A DNA stretch of 64,000 bases from Callorhinus ursinus (Eukaryota > Chordata > Mammalia > Carnivora > Otariidae), in contig NW_020312788.1 of the NCBI RefSeq assembly GCF_003265705.1, positions 4,419,920 through 4,483,919 of the forward strand. Reading direction: 5' to 3'. The position numbers and the translations under genes are program-made. The notes below the pieces were generated by a model. That model had not been told where the DNA came from. It saw nothing but the letters and a program-made list of their open reading frames with translations, and ran no database searches. Of this stretch, positions 45,464 through 58,959 are shown piece by piece. Position 1 is the first letter of the stretch; every line of letters begins with the position of its first letter.

Positions 45464-47282
45464 ATAACATTTGTGTTAAAGAAGTCCCAGAAAAAGAAGA
45501 GAGAAAAGGGGCCAGAAAATTTATTTGAAGTAGTAACAGCTAGAAACTTTCCTAATCTGGGGAAGCAAACAGACCTCTGGATCCAGGAGACATCAAAATC
45601 AACAAAAGCAAGCCAACAAGATATATGGTTTGCAAAATATAGTGATATCATTAATTATTCTGAATGGAAATAGACTGAACACTCCAAAAGACATAGGGTG
45701 TCAGAATGGATTAAAAAAAAAAAAAAAGACCCATCTATAGGTCTTCAAGAGACTCATTTTCGACTTAAAGAGATCACAGATTGAAAGTGAGGAGGTAGAG
45801 CAATATTTATCATGCAAACGGATACTAAAAGAAAGTCAGAATAACAATATTTCTACCAAACTAGACTTCAAAACAAAGATTGTAACAAGAGACAAAGAAG
45901 GGTACTATATAATAAAGAGAACAATCCAACAAGAAAATATAACAATTGTAAGCATTTATGCACCCAACACGGGAGCACCCAAATATATAAAACATTAACA
46001 AACGTAAAGAACTTATCAATAATAGTAGGGGACTTTAACACCCCACTTACATCAATGGACAGATCCTCTAAATAGAAAATCAACAAGGAAACAATGGCTT
46101 TGAATAACACACTGGACCAGATGTGTTTAACAAATATAGTCAGAACATTCCATCCTAAAACAGCAGAATCTGCACTGTTTTCAAGCACATGGAACATTTT
46201 TCAGAATAGATCATAATAGGTCACCAAACAGGCCTCAGCAAATACAAAAATACAAATACAAAAAGACTGAAGTCATACCATGCACCTTTTCTGACTACAA
46301 TGCCACAAAGCAAATAAGTCAACCATAAGAAAAAAAATCTGCAAAGACCACAAATATGTGGAGGTTAAACAACATGTTACTAAACAATGAAGGGGTCAAC
46401 CAGGAAATCAAAGAATAAAACAATACATAGAAACAAATGAAAATGAAAACAATGGTCCAAAACCTTTGGGATGCAGCAAAAGCTGTCATAAGAGGGAAGT
46501 ATATAGCAATACAGGCCTAACTCAAGATGAAAAATTGCAAATAAACAACTAACATTATACCTAAAGGAGCTAGAAAAAGTGAAGCCTAAACCCAGCAGAG
46601 GAAGGAAATAATAAAGATTAGAGCAGAAAAAAATGATATAGAAACTAAAAAAAATAGAACAAAACAATGAAATCAGGAGCTGGATCTTTGGGGGAAAAAA
46701 GAATAAAATTGATAAACCTCTAGCAAGTCTTCTCAAAAAAAGAAAAGACTCAAGCAAATAAAATCACAAGTGAGAGAAGAGACCACAGAAATACAAGCAA
46801 TTATAAGAGTATTATGAAAAACTATAGGCCAACAAATTGGACAACCTAGAAGAAAGGGATAAATTCCTAGAAACATAAGTTACAAAAACTGAAATAGGAA
46901 GAAACAGAAAATCAGAACTTAGAACAGACCAATATCTAGCACAGTAATCAAAAAGACTCCCAACAAACTAAAGTCCAGGACCAGATGGCTTCACGGTGGA
47001 TTGTACCTAACATTTAAAGAATACCTATTCTTCTAAATCTATTCCAAAAACTAAAAAAGGAAAACTTCCAAAGTCTTTCTATGAAGCCAGAATTACCCAG
47101 ATACCAAAACCAGACAGACACCACACCCCCCCCACACACATGGGAGAGAACTACAGGACAATATCCATGATGAACATAGATACAAAATCCTCAACAAAAT
47201 ATAAGCAAACCGAATCCATCAATACAATAAAAAAAAAAAAAATCAGTCACCACGATCAAGTGGGATTTATTCCTGGGTTGCA

Positions 47283-47759
47283 ATGGTGGTTCAGTATTTG
47301 CAAATCAGTGGGATACATCACATCAATAAGAGAAAGGATAAGAATCATATGACCATTTTAATAGATGCAGGAAAAACATTTGACAAAGTACAACATCAAT
47401 TTGTGATAAAAACTCTCAACGAAGTAGGTTCAGAAGGAATATACCTCAACATAATACAGGTCATATATGGAAAATCCACAGCTATTATCATCCTAAATGG
47501 GGAAAAACTGAGAGATTTTCCTCTACAATCAGGAAAAAGACAGCAACGTCTATGCTCACTGCTGTTATTCAACATACTACTGCAACTTCTAACCACAGCA
47601 ATTAAAAAGAAAAGCCATCCAGATTGGCAAGGAAGAAGTCAAATTTCACTATTTGCAGATGACATTATATGCTATATAGAAAATCCTAACGACTCCATCA
47701 AAAAAACTGCTAGAACTGTTAAACATGAATTCAGTAAAGTCACAGGATACAAAAATTAG
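47283..47759 (+). pseudogene. L1 ORF2 reverse-transcriptase fragment
   Basis: A 158-codon open stretch of the decayed ORF2. It contains TILIDAGKTFDKVQHQFVI (motif A region, with the usual D kept) and ISLFADDIICYIENP (motif C, FADD form of the catalytic YxDD box). The expected glycine-rich segment between them is altered to SGKRQQRLCSLLLFNILLQLL. The upstream part of the domain sits in another frame (47,140-47,352). A relic, not a functional enzyme. Confidence 0.88.
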
Positions 47760-49545
47760 TGTATAGAAATCTGCTGTATTTCTATACACCAGTAATGAAA
47801 CAGAAGAGAAATTAAGAAATCAATCCCATTTACAATTGCACCAAAAATCATAAGATACCTAGGAATAAATCTAACCAAAGAGGTGAAAGACCTGTACTCT
47901 GAAAACTATAACATACTGATGAAAGAAATTGAAGTTGACACAAAGAAATGGAAAGACATTCCATGCTCATAGATTGAAAGAATATTATTAAAATGTCTAT
48001 AGCACCCAAAGCAATCTACACATTTAATACAATTCCTATCAAAATACTACCAGCATTTTTCAGAGAGCTGGAACAAACAATCTTAAAATATGTATGGAAC
48101 CACAGAAGACCCTAAATTGTCAAAGCAGCCCTGAAAATGAAAAATAAGGCTGGAGGCATCTCAATTCCATACTTTGAGTTATATTAAAAAGCTGTAGTAA
48201 TCAAAAAAGTATGTCACTGGCACAAAAATAGACAAAGCAATGAAAAAGAATATAAAACCCAGAAATGGACCCACAACTATATGGTCAATCTTCTACAAAG
48301 TAGGAATATCCGGGAAAGAGACGGTCTCTTCAACAAATGGTGTTGGGAAAACTGGACACAACATGCAGAAGAATGAAACTGGACCACTTTCTTACACCAT
48401 ACACAAAAATAAATTTGAAATGGATTAAAGACTTAAATGTGAGACATGAAGCCATAAAAATCCTAGAACAGAGCACAGGCAGTAACCTTTGACATCAGCC
48501 ATAGCAACTTCTTTCTAGATAGGTCTCCTGAGGCAAGGGAAACAAAAACAAAAAATAAACTATTGGAACTACATCAAAATAAAAAGCTTCTGCGTAATGA
48601 AGGAAAAAAATCAACAAAACTAAGAGACAACCTATGGAATGGGAGAAGACATTAGCAAATGACATATCTGATAAAGAGTTAGTATCCAAAATACATAACT
48701 TATCAAACTCAACACCCAAAATATAAACAATTCAGTTAAAAAATGGGCAGAAGACATGAGTGGACATTTTCCCAAAGAAGACGTACAGATTGCTAACAGA
48801 CACATGAAAGATGCTCAATATCACTCAGCATCAGGGAAATACAAAACAAAACTACACCTCACACCTGTCAGAATGGCTACAATCAACAACACAAGAAACA
48901 ACAGGTGTTGACAAGGGTGTGGAGAAAGAGGAACCCTCTTGCACTGTTGGTGGGAATGCAAACAGGGTGCAGCTACTCTGGAAAACACTATGGAGCTTCC
49001 TCAAAAATTAAAAATAGAACCACCCTATTATCTAGCAATTGCACTACCAGGTATTTACCCAAAGAACACAAAAATACTATTTCAAAGGGATATGTGCACC
49101 CCAATGTTTATAGAAGCATTATCCACAATAACCAAATTATAGAAACAGCTCAAATGTCCATCAACTGATGAATGGCTAAAGCAGGTGTAATACACACGCG
49201 TGCGCCCCCCCACACGCTGAAATATAACTTTATCAAAAAAGAATGAAATCTTGCCATTTGATCTAGAGAGTATTATGTTAAGTGAAATAAGCCAGAGAAA
49301 TCCAAATACCACATGATTTCACTCATGTGGAATTTAAGAAACAAATGAGCAAAGGCAAGAAGGGTGGAAAGAAAACCAAGAAACAGACTCTTACCTATAA
49401 GGGAACAAACTGATAGTTATCAGAGGGGAGGTAGGTGGGAGGATGGGTCAAACAGGTGATGGGGATGAACGCGTGCACTTGTGATGAGCACCTGTGATAT
49501 ATGGAACTACTGAATCACTACACTGTACACCTGAAAAAAAATGTC

Positions 49546-50131
49546 TCGAAAGAGTGATCATTAGCATTGACTGCTGCTTATTAAGACCAAGTAAGAGGAG
49601 AACTGAACAAAATGTCTACCGTACTAAGAGATAAGAAGGTCATTATTGATATATTTTCTAATTTTCATTAATAAAATGATAGGGGTGGGTTTTCAGTGGG
49701 TTTTAAAGACAGTGAAAAGTAAGTACATGACATGAGCATTTGGCTATGAATTGAAGGGACAGATGGTACAATAGTTTGCGTCAAAGATATCAATTTCAAA
49801 TACTCATGGAAGAGAAATTTCTGAGAATATGAAAACAATGAGATACAAAGTATATTCATTCATTCATTCAAAAAATATTTAATGAGATACAATCTGCCCC
49901 AATACGTGGGATATATGGGTGAAACAAAACAAAAAGCAAACAAAATAAGAAAAACTCCTTTTCTTATGTAACTAAGATCATGAAAATTGACAGGTTGCAC
50001 TTGGAAATCAGAGCACTCTCTGTTATAATGATAGTAAAATAAAAAGTTTGGAGGAGAGAATTATGGGCATCTGGAGTTATGTGTGTCAGTCAGAAGGCAG
50101 AGTTATGTTGCATTAATTAACAAACTGCATC
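49546..50131. other. Mostly unassigned, with an old repeat-like part
   Basis: 49,857-50,070 begins 'attcattcattcattcaaaa' and resembles the ancient family suspected at 24,190 ('gtgggatatatgggtgaaac'). The remainder is unassigned. Confidence 0.45.
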
Positions 50132-50147
50132 AAAATCTCAGTGGTTT

Positions 50148-50636
50148 CTGATATGGGGAATTCTTAATCCAGAAAACAGAGGGTTGCTGGAGTGGTGGGG
50201 GGTGGGAGGGATGGGGTGGCTGGGTGATAGACATTGGGGAGGGTATGTGCTATGGTGAGCGTTGTAAATTGTGTAAGACTGTTGAATCACAGACCTGTAC
50301 CTCTGAAACAAATAATACATTATATGTTAAAAAAAACAAAAAAGGTAGTAGGAAGGGAAAAATGAAGAGGGGGAATCGGAGGGGGAGATGAACCATGAAA
50401 GACTATGGACTCTGAAAAACAAACTGAGGATTTTAGACGGGAGGTGGGTAGGGGGATGGGTTAGCCAGGTGATGGGTATTAAGGAGGGCATGTATTGAAT
50501 GGAGCACTGGGTGTTATACGCAAATAATAATCATGGAACACTACGTCAAAAACTAATGATGTAATATATGTGACTAACATAAATAATAAAATAAAATTTA
50601 AAAAAATAAAAATAAAAATAAATAAAATAAAAATTA
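50148..50636 (+). mobile_element. Young L1 3' end with perfect 16-bp target duplication
   Basis: Carnivore L1 3'UTR from 'ctgatatggggaattcttaa' to a long AATAAAA-type tail. AAAATCTCAGTGGTTT flanks it at 50,132-50,147 and 50,637-50,652. Confidence 0.96.
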
Positions 50637-50652
50637 AAAATCTCAGTGGTTT

Positions 50653-52184
50653 AACATTCTCATTCATGCAAAGGTGGACAGACAGCTAACATCCATGAGA
50701 TAATTCAGAATTCTAAGCATTCTTATGGAACCTTTTAACACAATGCTTCAGGATTCACACAAGCAGGGGAAAGAAGTATGGAGAAGCAATTTTAAATGAC
50801 ACCACTTCCATTTTAATGACTGAAGAAAGTCAGCTCTAAGATCAACAAATAATCCTTCTATATGTCCAGGAACACAAAGGGTTCTAGAAATACTGCAAGC
50901 ACAAGTAATATCTACCAAACAAAGTTCTAGTTTTCAATCAGTCCCTCTACACATCTTATTACATACTCATCCTAGGCCAGAGTTTGTCAATTCTGACATC
51001 ACATTAGAATCAACTTTGGAGACCTCAAAAAAATTATTATATGGACCCACACCTAGTGCTATGGGTTTAATTTTTCTCAGATAGAACACCTATGACTGAG
51101 AATTACTTTCTTGGAGTATACTCTTAAATTTTTTCATCTAGGTGGATATAAGCAATGTTTATAGCATAATTCCAGTCACTTGGTTTATAGTGACCTTATT
51201 TTTATCTCCATTATATGTGACACATCTACCATAGTTATTAAAGCAATAGAACTACTTTATGCAATTAAAAACATTAATTAAAAGAGAGAAGGAATTTTCA
51301 TCCTTATTCCATAAAGCCACTTTCTTAAAGTTAAACTATAGTTCTATTTCCTTCCAATCACTTCTTATCTTCCCTCAGCTCATGTGTCAGGTATACCTAC
51401 AGGTTAATGTTCTTACTGATTTTTCCACTGTATTTCTATTCCAAATACATATTTAAGTGGGTAGTTTAATCTTAAATTTGTTATTTTAAGACATTGTGAT
51501 CTTAACGATTTTTTTTTCCATCATTTGCTTTGGAAACAGTATTGTATTTTAGATGTATTTGTCATGTTTTCTTAAAAACATTAAAAAAAATCCTAAAGTT
51601 AGCTTTTCTTGCAAATATAGTGATATTTGAGGTGTCTGAAAAGTGTCCTCTCCCCCCAAATTTCTCCCTTAAATCCTTGCTATGGTCTCAGATATCCCAT
51701 CACTAAAGTGATATACCATTTTTTAAAATAACTATTAAAATGCATATATGCCAGTGGAAAGGACATAGCCCTTAAGCTGTAACAGTCATTAGCCCTTATA
51801 TGAAGATTAATTTGTCAACTGTCATCTTAGAAATTGGAGTGCAATTCCCAGTGTCTCCTGTCATAGAAGAGATAAAGTTTAACAAGGGAGCAAAGTTTTT
51901 GAAGAGATAACAGAGAAGTACTAAAGGTTATTGCCAAGAGAGGGCAACATCATGGCACCCTGAAGTCAAGGACCCTGGGTCACCAGAGTCCTCTCATAGG
52001 CTGTCTAGAGACAGAAAAAAAAAAAAAGTGGTGCGATATTGACGTAGAAGGTAGAGATGAAAAATACAAATTAAAGTTTTGCTTACCTTCAAATTCTCCT
52101 TTAGATACACTGCTATCTAAGTGGGGAAAAAAAATCACTGACCACTCTTGTTTTTTTATAAAGACACCACGAGAAGAGTCAGGG
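50653..52184. other. Mostly unassigned; possible hAT relic
   Basis: 50,970-51,105 ('gagtttgtcaattctgacat', 'cattagaatcaactttggag', 'gactgagaatta') recalls a small non-autonomous hAT (MER5-like) transposon, but the match is weak. Nothing nameable elsewhere. Confidence 0.4.
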
Positions 52185-52410
52185 TGGTGTGGTAGAATGA
52201 GCTGAGCTGATGTCAGTGTCATGGGCCTGGGTTCAAATATACAGCTCAGATACTAAATGGCTCTATGAATTTGAACAAGTCACTAAACTTCTTTTCTTTC
52301 AGTTTCCTCATCTGAACAACAACAATAAAAATCAGAAAATTGAATATAAAACAACCAAAATATAATTCATGCTCAATAAAAGGCAGCTTACTGTAATTAT
52401 TACCATTGGC
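52185..52410 (-). mobile_element. MIR
   Basis: Antisense MIR landmarks: 'gtcatgggcctgggttcaaa', 'aacaagtcactaaacttctt', 'tttcctcatctgaacaac', 'atgctcaataaaaggcagct'. A second weaker MIR-like piece may follow at 52,420-52,500. Confidence 0.83.
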
Positions 52411-54369
52411 AAGGTATGTACTCTGGATTAACACACAGCTCTGCCATCTCATATGTAAAATGAGAATGACAGCATGCAATCAAAGAATATACATAATGCT
52501 CAAATTGTGGGACTCTGGTCACCACTCGTAAGATTGCATAAACAAGTAAGACAGTCCTGTAACTGTCAGTAGTTATGGATGTGAATAATGACCACATATT
52601 CAGAAGTAGATGTAAAAATAAATGGACACTCCTGAGATATAACATGTGACTTTCCTTAAAAAAAAAAAGTGACTAATTTTGACCTTAAACAGAAACTATA
52701 TTTATTAATTTCCCCATGCCTCCATACTTCCAAAGAATTATTTTATTAAATGCCCTTCAATGTCTTAGTACCCACTTAGAGTTTTATGAAATGGGATCTA
52801 AAATTCCATTTCTCGTTTCAAAACACATGAGTAAACTAACTGCAGAAAATGTCAAGGTGTTGGCAATTTTTTTCACCTGTAGATGCTTGGACTAGAATAT
52901 AAACTGTATACTACATAACGTGACAAATTTACCTACTGAAATGCTATAATCTTTTCCTTTATTTTTATTACTAATAGCCACATATATATTTCTTACACAC
53001 CTTATTTCTCAAATCCATGAACATTCTGTTCTTTAAATAGTAAAGTGGATCTCTTTATGAAGTACATCTTAATTTTCTTATGATTTGGTTTTATTGGATG
53101 CAATTGATAGCATCAACTGTAAAATTCTCTGAAACACTTTATGGTAAATGGATGTTACTGGGACTGATCTAGTACAAGTTAAAAAACATCTGGTGACTAT
53201 AAAATAAATGAGACACACTCAATGCCATATATTAATGATGCATCCCACCTAAATTTGTGTTACAAAAAAACTGTAATTTTTATTTCACCTTCTGCATAAA
53301 CATGTTTGAGAGCCATTCTTCATGTTCACAACTTTCTTCTATAATCAGTTTAACTGATACTAATCTGTTCAGTAAAAGCATTGAGAAACCTTGGGAAATG
53401 GGCCAAATACCCCCACAATTTTAGTTCAGACACATAACATTTGTAAAACCTGCTTCATTTCACAAAAGTTTCAACATCTGCCAACATCTGTTCTTCACAG
53501 CAGTAGGTCTATAGTGTACCATTATCCAGAATCTAGCTAACGGGGGAATGTTAGCTCGCTACTATGCTATCAGCTTCAGGAAGAAATGTGTAGATTTCTC
53601 AAGGTCTTAGAATTTTCAACTCATTGGCTATAGGATTTTCATTGTTTAATTTTAGCAAAATCACAATTAATAGCCAAGAAAAGAGAAAAATGCTGGAGCG
53701 GGGGGGTGGAAATCAGTATTTTAATATGTAGTACAGTTATTTTACATTTTAGAATAAATGTTGAAAGATTGCACTGATTTTTCAAAGAATTATTTTTACA
53801 TTTTCTGATTTCCCCATAACACCTTTCCGATTCACAGCTATTCTTGCTTGATCATGAATTGGTCTTTTCAGCTATATCCTTGTACATGAATAACAATGAT
53901 GCCAGCAGTAGGAACAGCTACTGCAAAAAAGCAGACTCTTGTTAAAGTAACTTGCCTGCATTTTACATTAGGCAAGACCTGGAAATAGATTACATTATAA
54001 ATCTGGAAGACAAGCTGTGCAGTCCAGAGGCTAAGACCCTCAATACAGACACAAAGATCTTTCAACTAACAAGCCAATAATGAGTCAATAAGACACTGTG
54101 TCAATATGCCAATGTGTCAATAAGACACTGTAGATTGTACCATGCACAAAACACTCTGACTCCTTTCTTGTGATTCAGAATGTACAGAGAAGAGGAAGAA
54201 AAAAAAAATGCTATTTTAATGGTGATTTTTGAAAATAGAATAAGTTGTAAAAAGATGTTTATATTTCAGGTCCTAATATAAAATGTGGTTTTAAACAAAT
54301 GCCTCTCTAAACCTTTTGTGTTTAGCTGAGTACTAGGAGAACACTGAACCCTTACTCTTCAGTTTGATA
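52411..54369. other. Long stretch without recognisable gene or repeat
   Basis: AT-rich, apparently unique. Short minus-strand frames (52,246-52,645 and 53,868-54,065) have no domain features. Confidence 0.5.
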
Positions 54370-54381
54370 TAGAATTGTTTT

Positions 54382-54595
54382 GTTTGTTTAGGGAGGGTTG
54401 CTTGTTTTTAAAGATGTTATTTATTTGAGAGAGAGGGAGAGAGAGAGAGCATGAACAAGGAGAGGGTGAGAGGGGCAGAGAGAAGTAGACTCCCCGCTGA
54501 GCAGGGAGCCCGATGCAGGGCTCAATCCCAGCACCCCAGGATTATGACCTGAGCCAAAGACAGACACTTAACCGACTGAGCCACCCAGGAGCCCC
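54382..54595 (-). mobile_element. CAN-SINE, antisense
   Basis: GA-rich body, 'gtagactccccgctgagcag', 'attatgacctgagccaaaga', head 'ccacccaggagcccc'. Flanks TAGAATTGTTTT (54,370-54,381) and TAGAACTGTTTT (54,596-54,607) are a 12-bp duplication with one mismatch. Confidence 0.95.
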
Positions 54596-54607
54596 TAGAA
54601 CTGTTTT

Positions 54608-56519
54608 ATGAGAGAAGTAGTTCTTCATTCTTAGTATTAATAAGAAATGGTGATTTCCATCTCACCAACTGCATTTCTGAGGTTATCTCAAATCCTATCA
54701 CCTTCTCCTGGTGGCCATTTTATTTTGGATACATGACGTACAGATCGGAGTTCTAGAAAACAATTCCAAAACAGTTTAAGGATATGCAGCACATATCTCT
54801 CAGTGGGATGATAACAGGAGGTTCATGTTAAAAGAAGAAACAGGGGCTTTGGAAGAAGAAAGAGGTTGGCAATAATCCAAGGTAATAAATGCATTCAGAT
54901 TCATGGAGATATGGAGGTAAGTATACAACAGTTCTTAACCATTGAAGAATTTATAATCCCTTCATTGATAAAATCCCTTAGGTGCTATAGGAACAGGAAG
55001 GAAGAAAGCACTGAAATATAACTATGTGGGAAAGTGGCTATAAAGCAATTTATCTCGAGTTGAGTGAGGGAAAAAAGTCTTCGTGGAAAGTTAAGGTTAA
55101 GAATGTCCCAGAGAGTTTAAGGCTGTAGATAGGTCACCTGGGATAGGGTGACAAGATTTTCAAAATTAAAAAGCAGTCACACTGATAGTTCCATAAAGAG
55201 TGCTGAGTAACCATGGAAAAGCTCTGCCTTGTTGAGATTTTCATAAAGGTTAATTTCACAGAGATGAAGTACCTTCTTTCCTCATCCAGAAGGTGCAGCA
55301 AACCATACATTCTCAAAAACTGGTCTATTCTACTGGGCCCAATGTTTGATAACATTGTGCCAATGCTGTGCAGGATGACAGGTACCAAGGAAACCCACAC
55401 CCACCAATTTAAAAGCAGGAAACTGACACTCAATGAGTCCATTCATGAAAAAGAATGGACACTGTATTTCTACCCCTGTAATCAAATATAGATATTTTAT
55501 ATACAAAAAATATACTAATATATAGGACCAAACCACCTTGTAAGAGCAATAATACCCCCAAAAACCTATCAACAGAAATCTATAGCCTATTGACCTAAAC
55601 GTCAGACTCTGGAACACCAGAACCCAACACCCCCCTTAGTTTGGCCTTCTGCTTTAATTTAAAATAAAAGCATATGCACTTTTCACTAGATAACTAATAA
55701 AACAAGTGGTTTCACATACTGGGAGAAGTTTTCAGTTTGTTCATTTGCCTCTCCAATACCCTATTAAACAAAACAAAATCGAACTATAGGAGCAAAGCTA
55801 CCCCCACTCACTGGAGGGCCAAGGCGTGGGGGGATATATAGCATAAATTCCTTAACCTCATCCTCAAACTTACTGAACTAATGATAAATTATTGTACCTA
55901 AAAATTACTTTTTTGGGGTTTTGTTTTTGTTTTTACTTTTCTCATGTTCATGGTCCATGATCCGACATGCTTTATCTCTTCCCAATTTCTTTGATTTGTT
56001 GTTTTGTTTTGTTTTGGGGCGGTTGTTTTTGTTTTGATTTTTCTCCATTTACTCAAAGCCAGATTAAGATGTTAGAAGGATTTAGGACCTAAAATTATGA
56101 TGCCCCACAAGAATGTAAAAATTGTACCATAAAATACCAAATCATTAAAATTGGAGAATATTTAATAACCCTAACTATTGTTCTTGTTTCTTCCATTTAT
56201 TTTGCCTATTTTAACTCCTTCCTGGATCTCTAGCAAGGTATTCCACTTCTCAGCATCCATTAGGGAAGGAGGAAGAGAATGAACGGAAGGGAAAGAAGGA
56301 GAGAAGGGGGTCAAAGTCATCAATCAAGAATATATACTACAGCAAGAGATTTTAAATTTGTCTATTTACTAAAATATAATTACAGAGTCAATAATTCTGG
56401 TGTTGCCACCTTTGTTTCATTTTGTTTGTGCCTGGTTGATTTTATTGCTTTCACATTAGCTCATTGGCCTTGTTATCATGCCTGTCCTTCATTTATTTTA
56501 CAAAATCTCCCCACCAGTG
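54608..56519. other. Unassigned stretch with T/G-rich tract
   Basis: No gene found. Overlapping frames on both strands at 55,134-55,617 show no domain. A T/G-rich low-complexity stretch lies at about 55,905-56,045. Confidence 0.5.
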
Positions 56520-57256
56520 ACTTTCAGTGCATCCTCAGACCAGCAGTATCACTATCACCTGGGAACTTGTTAAAAATGCAAGTCCTCAGGCCTCACCCTG
56601 ATTCAGAAACAGAAAAGCTAGGGGTTTATGCCCATGTTAGGAGGTAGTTGGACAGTTAGGCAGTCAGGCCAGGGTCTTCAGCAAGAAAATATGGAGTCAG
56701 GACAGCTAAAATAAGACAGCACTGACATCCTGTTTTGGGACGGCACTAGCGTTCTGTTTTGCAGCCTTTGCAGAAATGACTTCTGCAAAGCATCCTGAAA
56801 TAAGGCAATGAACCACAAAGCATTTGTCAATATCACAGGCAAGGGGCCGTTAAGACATAAGCCCCCAGGTGTCAGCAAAAAAGACCAATCAGCACGTTGA
56901 CGTTATCCTAATAGGTAGACAGATACAAGTGACCAAAGCCCTGATTGGCACAACTCAGCACACCCTGATTGCTTAAGATAGTTCCGCAAAAGAGCTCATT
57001 AAAAACCCTTACACTTAGAAACTCCTGGGGCAACCCTCTCAGGCCCCCCCCCCTTCTCCGGGAGCTTTAGACCATGGCTCAATAAACTGCTTTGCTGCCC
57101 ACCACTCTTCGTCTGGTCTGCCTCTTCATTCTTTGAAGCAGCGACGTGACCAAGAACTGCGGGCACTAAAGGCAGAGAATTCCTGTAACGCCCAGAGATC
57201 TGGTTTCAACAAATTCTCCAGATTCTGACATATGCTGACTTTTGAGAACCACTGCT
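56520..57256 (+). mobile_element. MER5-type hAT relic split by an LTR
   Basis: Left half 'cagaccagcagtatcactat', 'cacctgggaacttgtt', 'ctgattcagaaacag'; right half after 57,190 'aacaaattctccagattctg' and 'tttgagaaccactg'. Together they follow the MER5A consensus order. The 555-bp LTR between them (56,635-57,189) was inserted later. Confidence 0.85.
56635..57189 (+). mobile_element. Solo endogenous retrovirus LTR, class I-like
   Basis: A 555-bp unit starting TG and flanked by the 5-bp GCCCA (56,630-56,634 and 57,190-57,194). U3 has CCAAT (56,885-56,889), a TGACGT motif at 56,898-56,903 and an inverted CCAAT (ATTGG, 56,943-56,947). R has an AATAAA at 57,081-57,086 followed by a CT-rich U5. The last bases are AAC rather than the usual CA, so the 3' edge may have mutated or be off by a base or two. 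No gag, pol or env sequence adjoins it, consistent with LTR-LTR recombination. The class assignment is inference. Confidence 0.8.
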
Positions 57257-57259
57257 CTA

Positions 57260-57930
57260 CATATTGATAATGGTTTTTCTAAAACATACTTCTCTCCACG
57301 TTCCTATTCTTCTGCCTAAAATACTCCAGCATTTCCTATCCCATGTTCAAAATACAATCCAGACTTCTTTTAACATAAAAACTATCATGTGGGGCACCTG
57401 GGTGGCTCAGTCATTAAGCATCTGCCTTTGGCTCAGGTCATGGTCCCAGGGTCCTGGCCCCGCATCTGGCTCCCTGCCATCGGGAAGCCTGCTTCTCCCT
57501 CTCCCACTCCTTGTGTTCCCTCTCTCGCTGTGTCTCTCTCTGCCAAATAAATAAATAAAATCTTAAAAGAAAAAACAAAAAAACCACTATCATGTGGTCC
57601 GATTCATACATTTGTCCTCTACCCTCATCTTCCACCAACACAGGCCAGCCACACTGAAATTTATTTACTCTCCCTGTTACCTATGCTTATATTGTTTCTG
57701 ACTACTGGAAAATCCTACATATCCTTTTTCATCCAGAACATTTCTAGGTACTCTTCAAGGTTTCCCGCCTCAGGTCCCCCACAGCTGTCCCCGACACTGT
57801 TCACCCCAGTATCTAAGCATTCTTTTTTCACAGTTCCCTTATCACTCTATACACGTTCTTCTAGCCCTTTGCTTTTTCAAGAGTTTTTAAATATGTCTCT
57901 TTCTATTGAAGGGAAGAGTTACTTTTCTTT
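57260..57930 (+). mobile_element. L2 (LINE2) 3' region, split by a SINE
   Basis: 'aaatactccagcatttccta', 'tactcttcaaggtttcccgc', 'cagttcccttatcactctat' and 'tctttctattgaagggaaga' follow the L2 3' order, with a CAN-SINE at 57,393-57,585 between. Confidence 0.75.
57393..57585 (+). mobile_element. CAN-SINE with 12-bp target duplication
   Basis: SINEC lacking about 15 bases around the B box ('gggtcctggccccgcatc'). ACTATCATGTGG occurs at 57,381-57,392 and 57,586-57,597 exactly. Confidence 0.95.
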
Positions 57931-57944
57931 CTTTTGCAACCCCA

Positions 57945-58390
57945 GAATATGCCATTTTGGCATATTATTTTAAATTAAAGTCCCTTGAGAAGCAGCAAGT
58001 GCAAGGACACTCTGACCCTCCTTTGATCCCCCGAAGGCAAGAAATAAATCTTCCATATGAAATGTATCCTCGCTGAACTAGGAGGGTAAAAGGCATCCTC
58101 ATCACCAGAAATAGGAAATTTAGGGCCAAGAAGGCTATATAAACAGCCTTGTTACTTCTTCACTAATTTACAACCCCAAGCCCAAACCTCTTCATCTCAT
58201 CAATTCTTCATAAACTTATTGTTTCTTTGTCCAAAAGGTATAAAATCTAATTGCTTTGGTCACTTCCTTCAGACTCATTTTTGAGTCTTATATTTTTCTC
58301 TTATTACTGTATCTTATGTCAACTTAATTTTTAGACCAGCCAAAGAATGTAGAATGGAAGAAGGGAAAACTTTTTCTCAACACATTTTTT
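57945..58390 (+). mobile_element. Possible old LTR
   Basis: LTR-like composition and order: 'agtcccttgagaagcagcaa', a TATATAA at about 58,136, TATAAAATC at about 58,239 and then 'cagactcatttttgagtctt'. No family is assigned and no target duplication is seen. Confidence 0.32.
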
Positions 58391-58959
58391 AGATAGAAAT
58401 ACCTTAGGGGAAATGGAATTTATCTAATGATATCTTGTTCATTGCACTTCATGAGCCGGGCACATATAGGGTGAATAACTCCTTCTATTGATGAATAATA
58501 CCTACATCTCAGTGATCCAAGGATCACTTATTTTGGGATTTGAACTTTCCACAATAGAGCTGTGAAGCAGTTTCAGGCTAGATATTCAAAACAAGCCAAC
58601 GAATAAAAAACTGAAAACACGCAAAAACAAACAAACAAAAGGGTGTTTTGGATTAAAAAATAATGGAACAACCTTTAAATTCCCATGAGAACTTGCCTTA
58701 GTGTAAGGGGCCAAGAGAAAAGAGGGTCAGGAAACCAGAATGTGCCTAAGGGTTTTGTTTATCTCAATTTCTTTTAGAGGACAAAGACAAGGCCTTGGGC
58801 TAGAACAACCTAAACCACTGGAATTGAGAACTCTAAATACAACCTTGATTGTAAAAGACAAAACACACTCAGGAAAACAAAAGGAACTAGAAAATATTAT
58901 GGCCAAGAAAGAGGTGAAGCGGGAGAGCTAGATTTTTGTCTCATGGAGTTGGAGAATGA
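58391..58959. other. No recognisable gene or repeat
   Basis: Unassigned. The 63-codon frame at 58,740-58,931 has no domain. Confidence 0.45.

Larger units (their letters stand above)
44027..49545 (+). mobile_element. Near full-length but inactive L1
   Basis: The 5'UTR starts at 'gagatgatggcagcagagta' and runs to about 44,985; it is GC-richer and gives spurious frames on both strands. ORF1 begins at about 44,989 (ATGAAAAGAAGAAGG) with early stops and a SINE in it. The ORF2 endonuclease region covers about 45,655-46,600 and the reverse transcriptase about 46,970-47,760. The C-terminal region runs to about 49,170, with 'tgcactgttggtgggaatgc' at 48,940, and the 3'UTR ends at 49,545 after 'cactgtacacctgaaa'. 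Many stops and frameshifts make it incapable of moving. No clean target duplication was found. Confidence 0.92.

Noticed and set aside
47140..47759. Reverse transcriptase as part of a retron, group II intron or other bacterial system
   Set aside because: The sequence follows L1 ORF2 order with L1 text on both sides; it is a decayed LINE.
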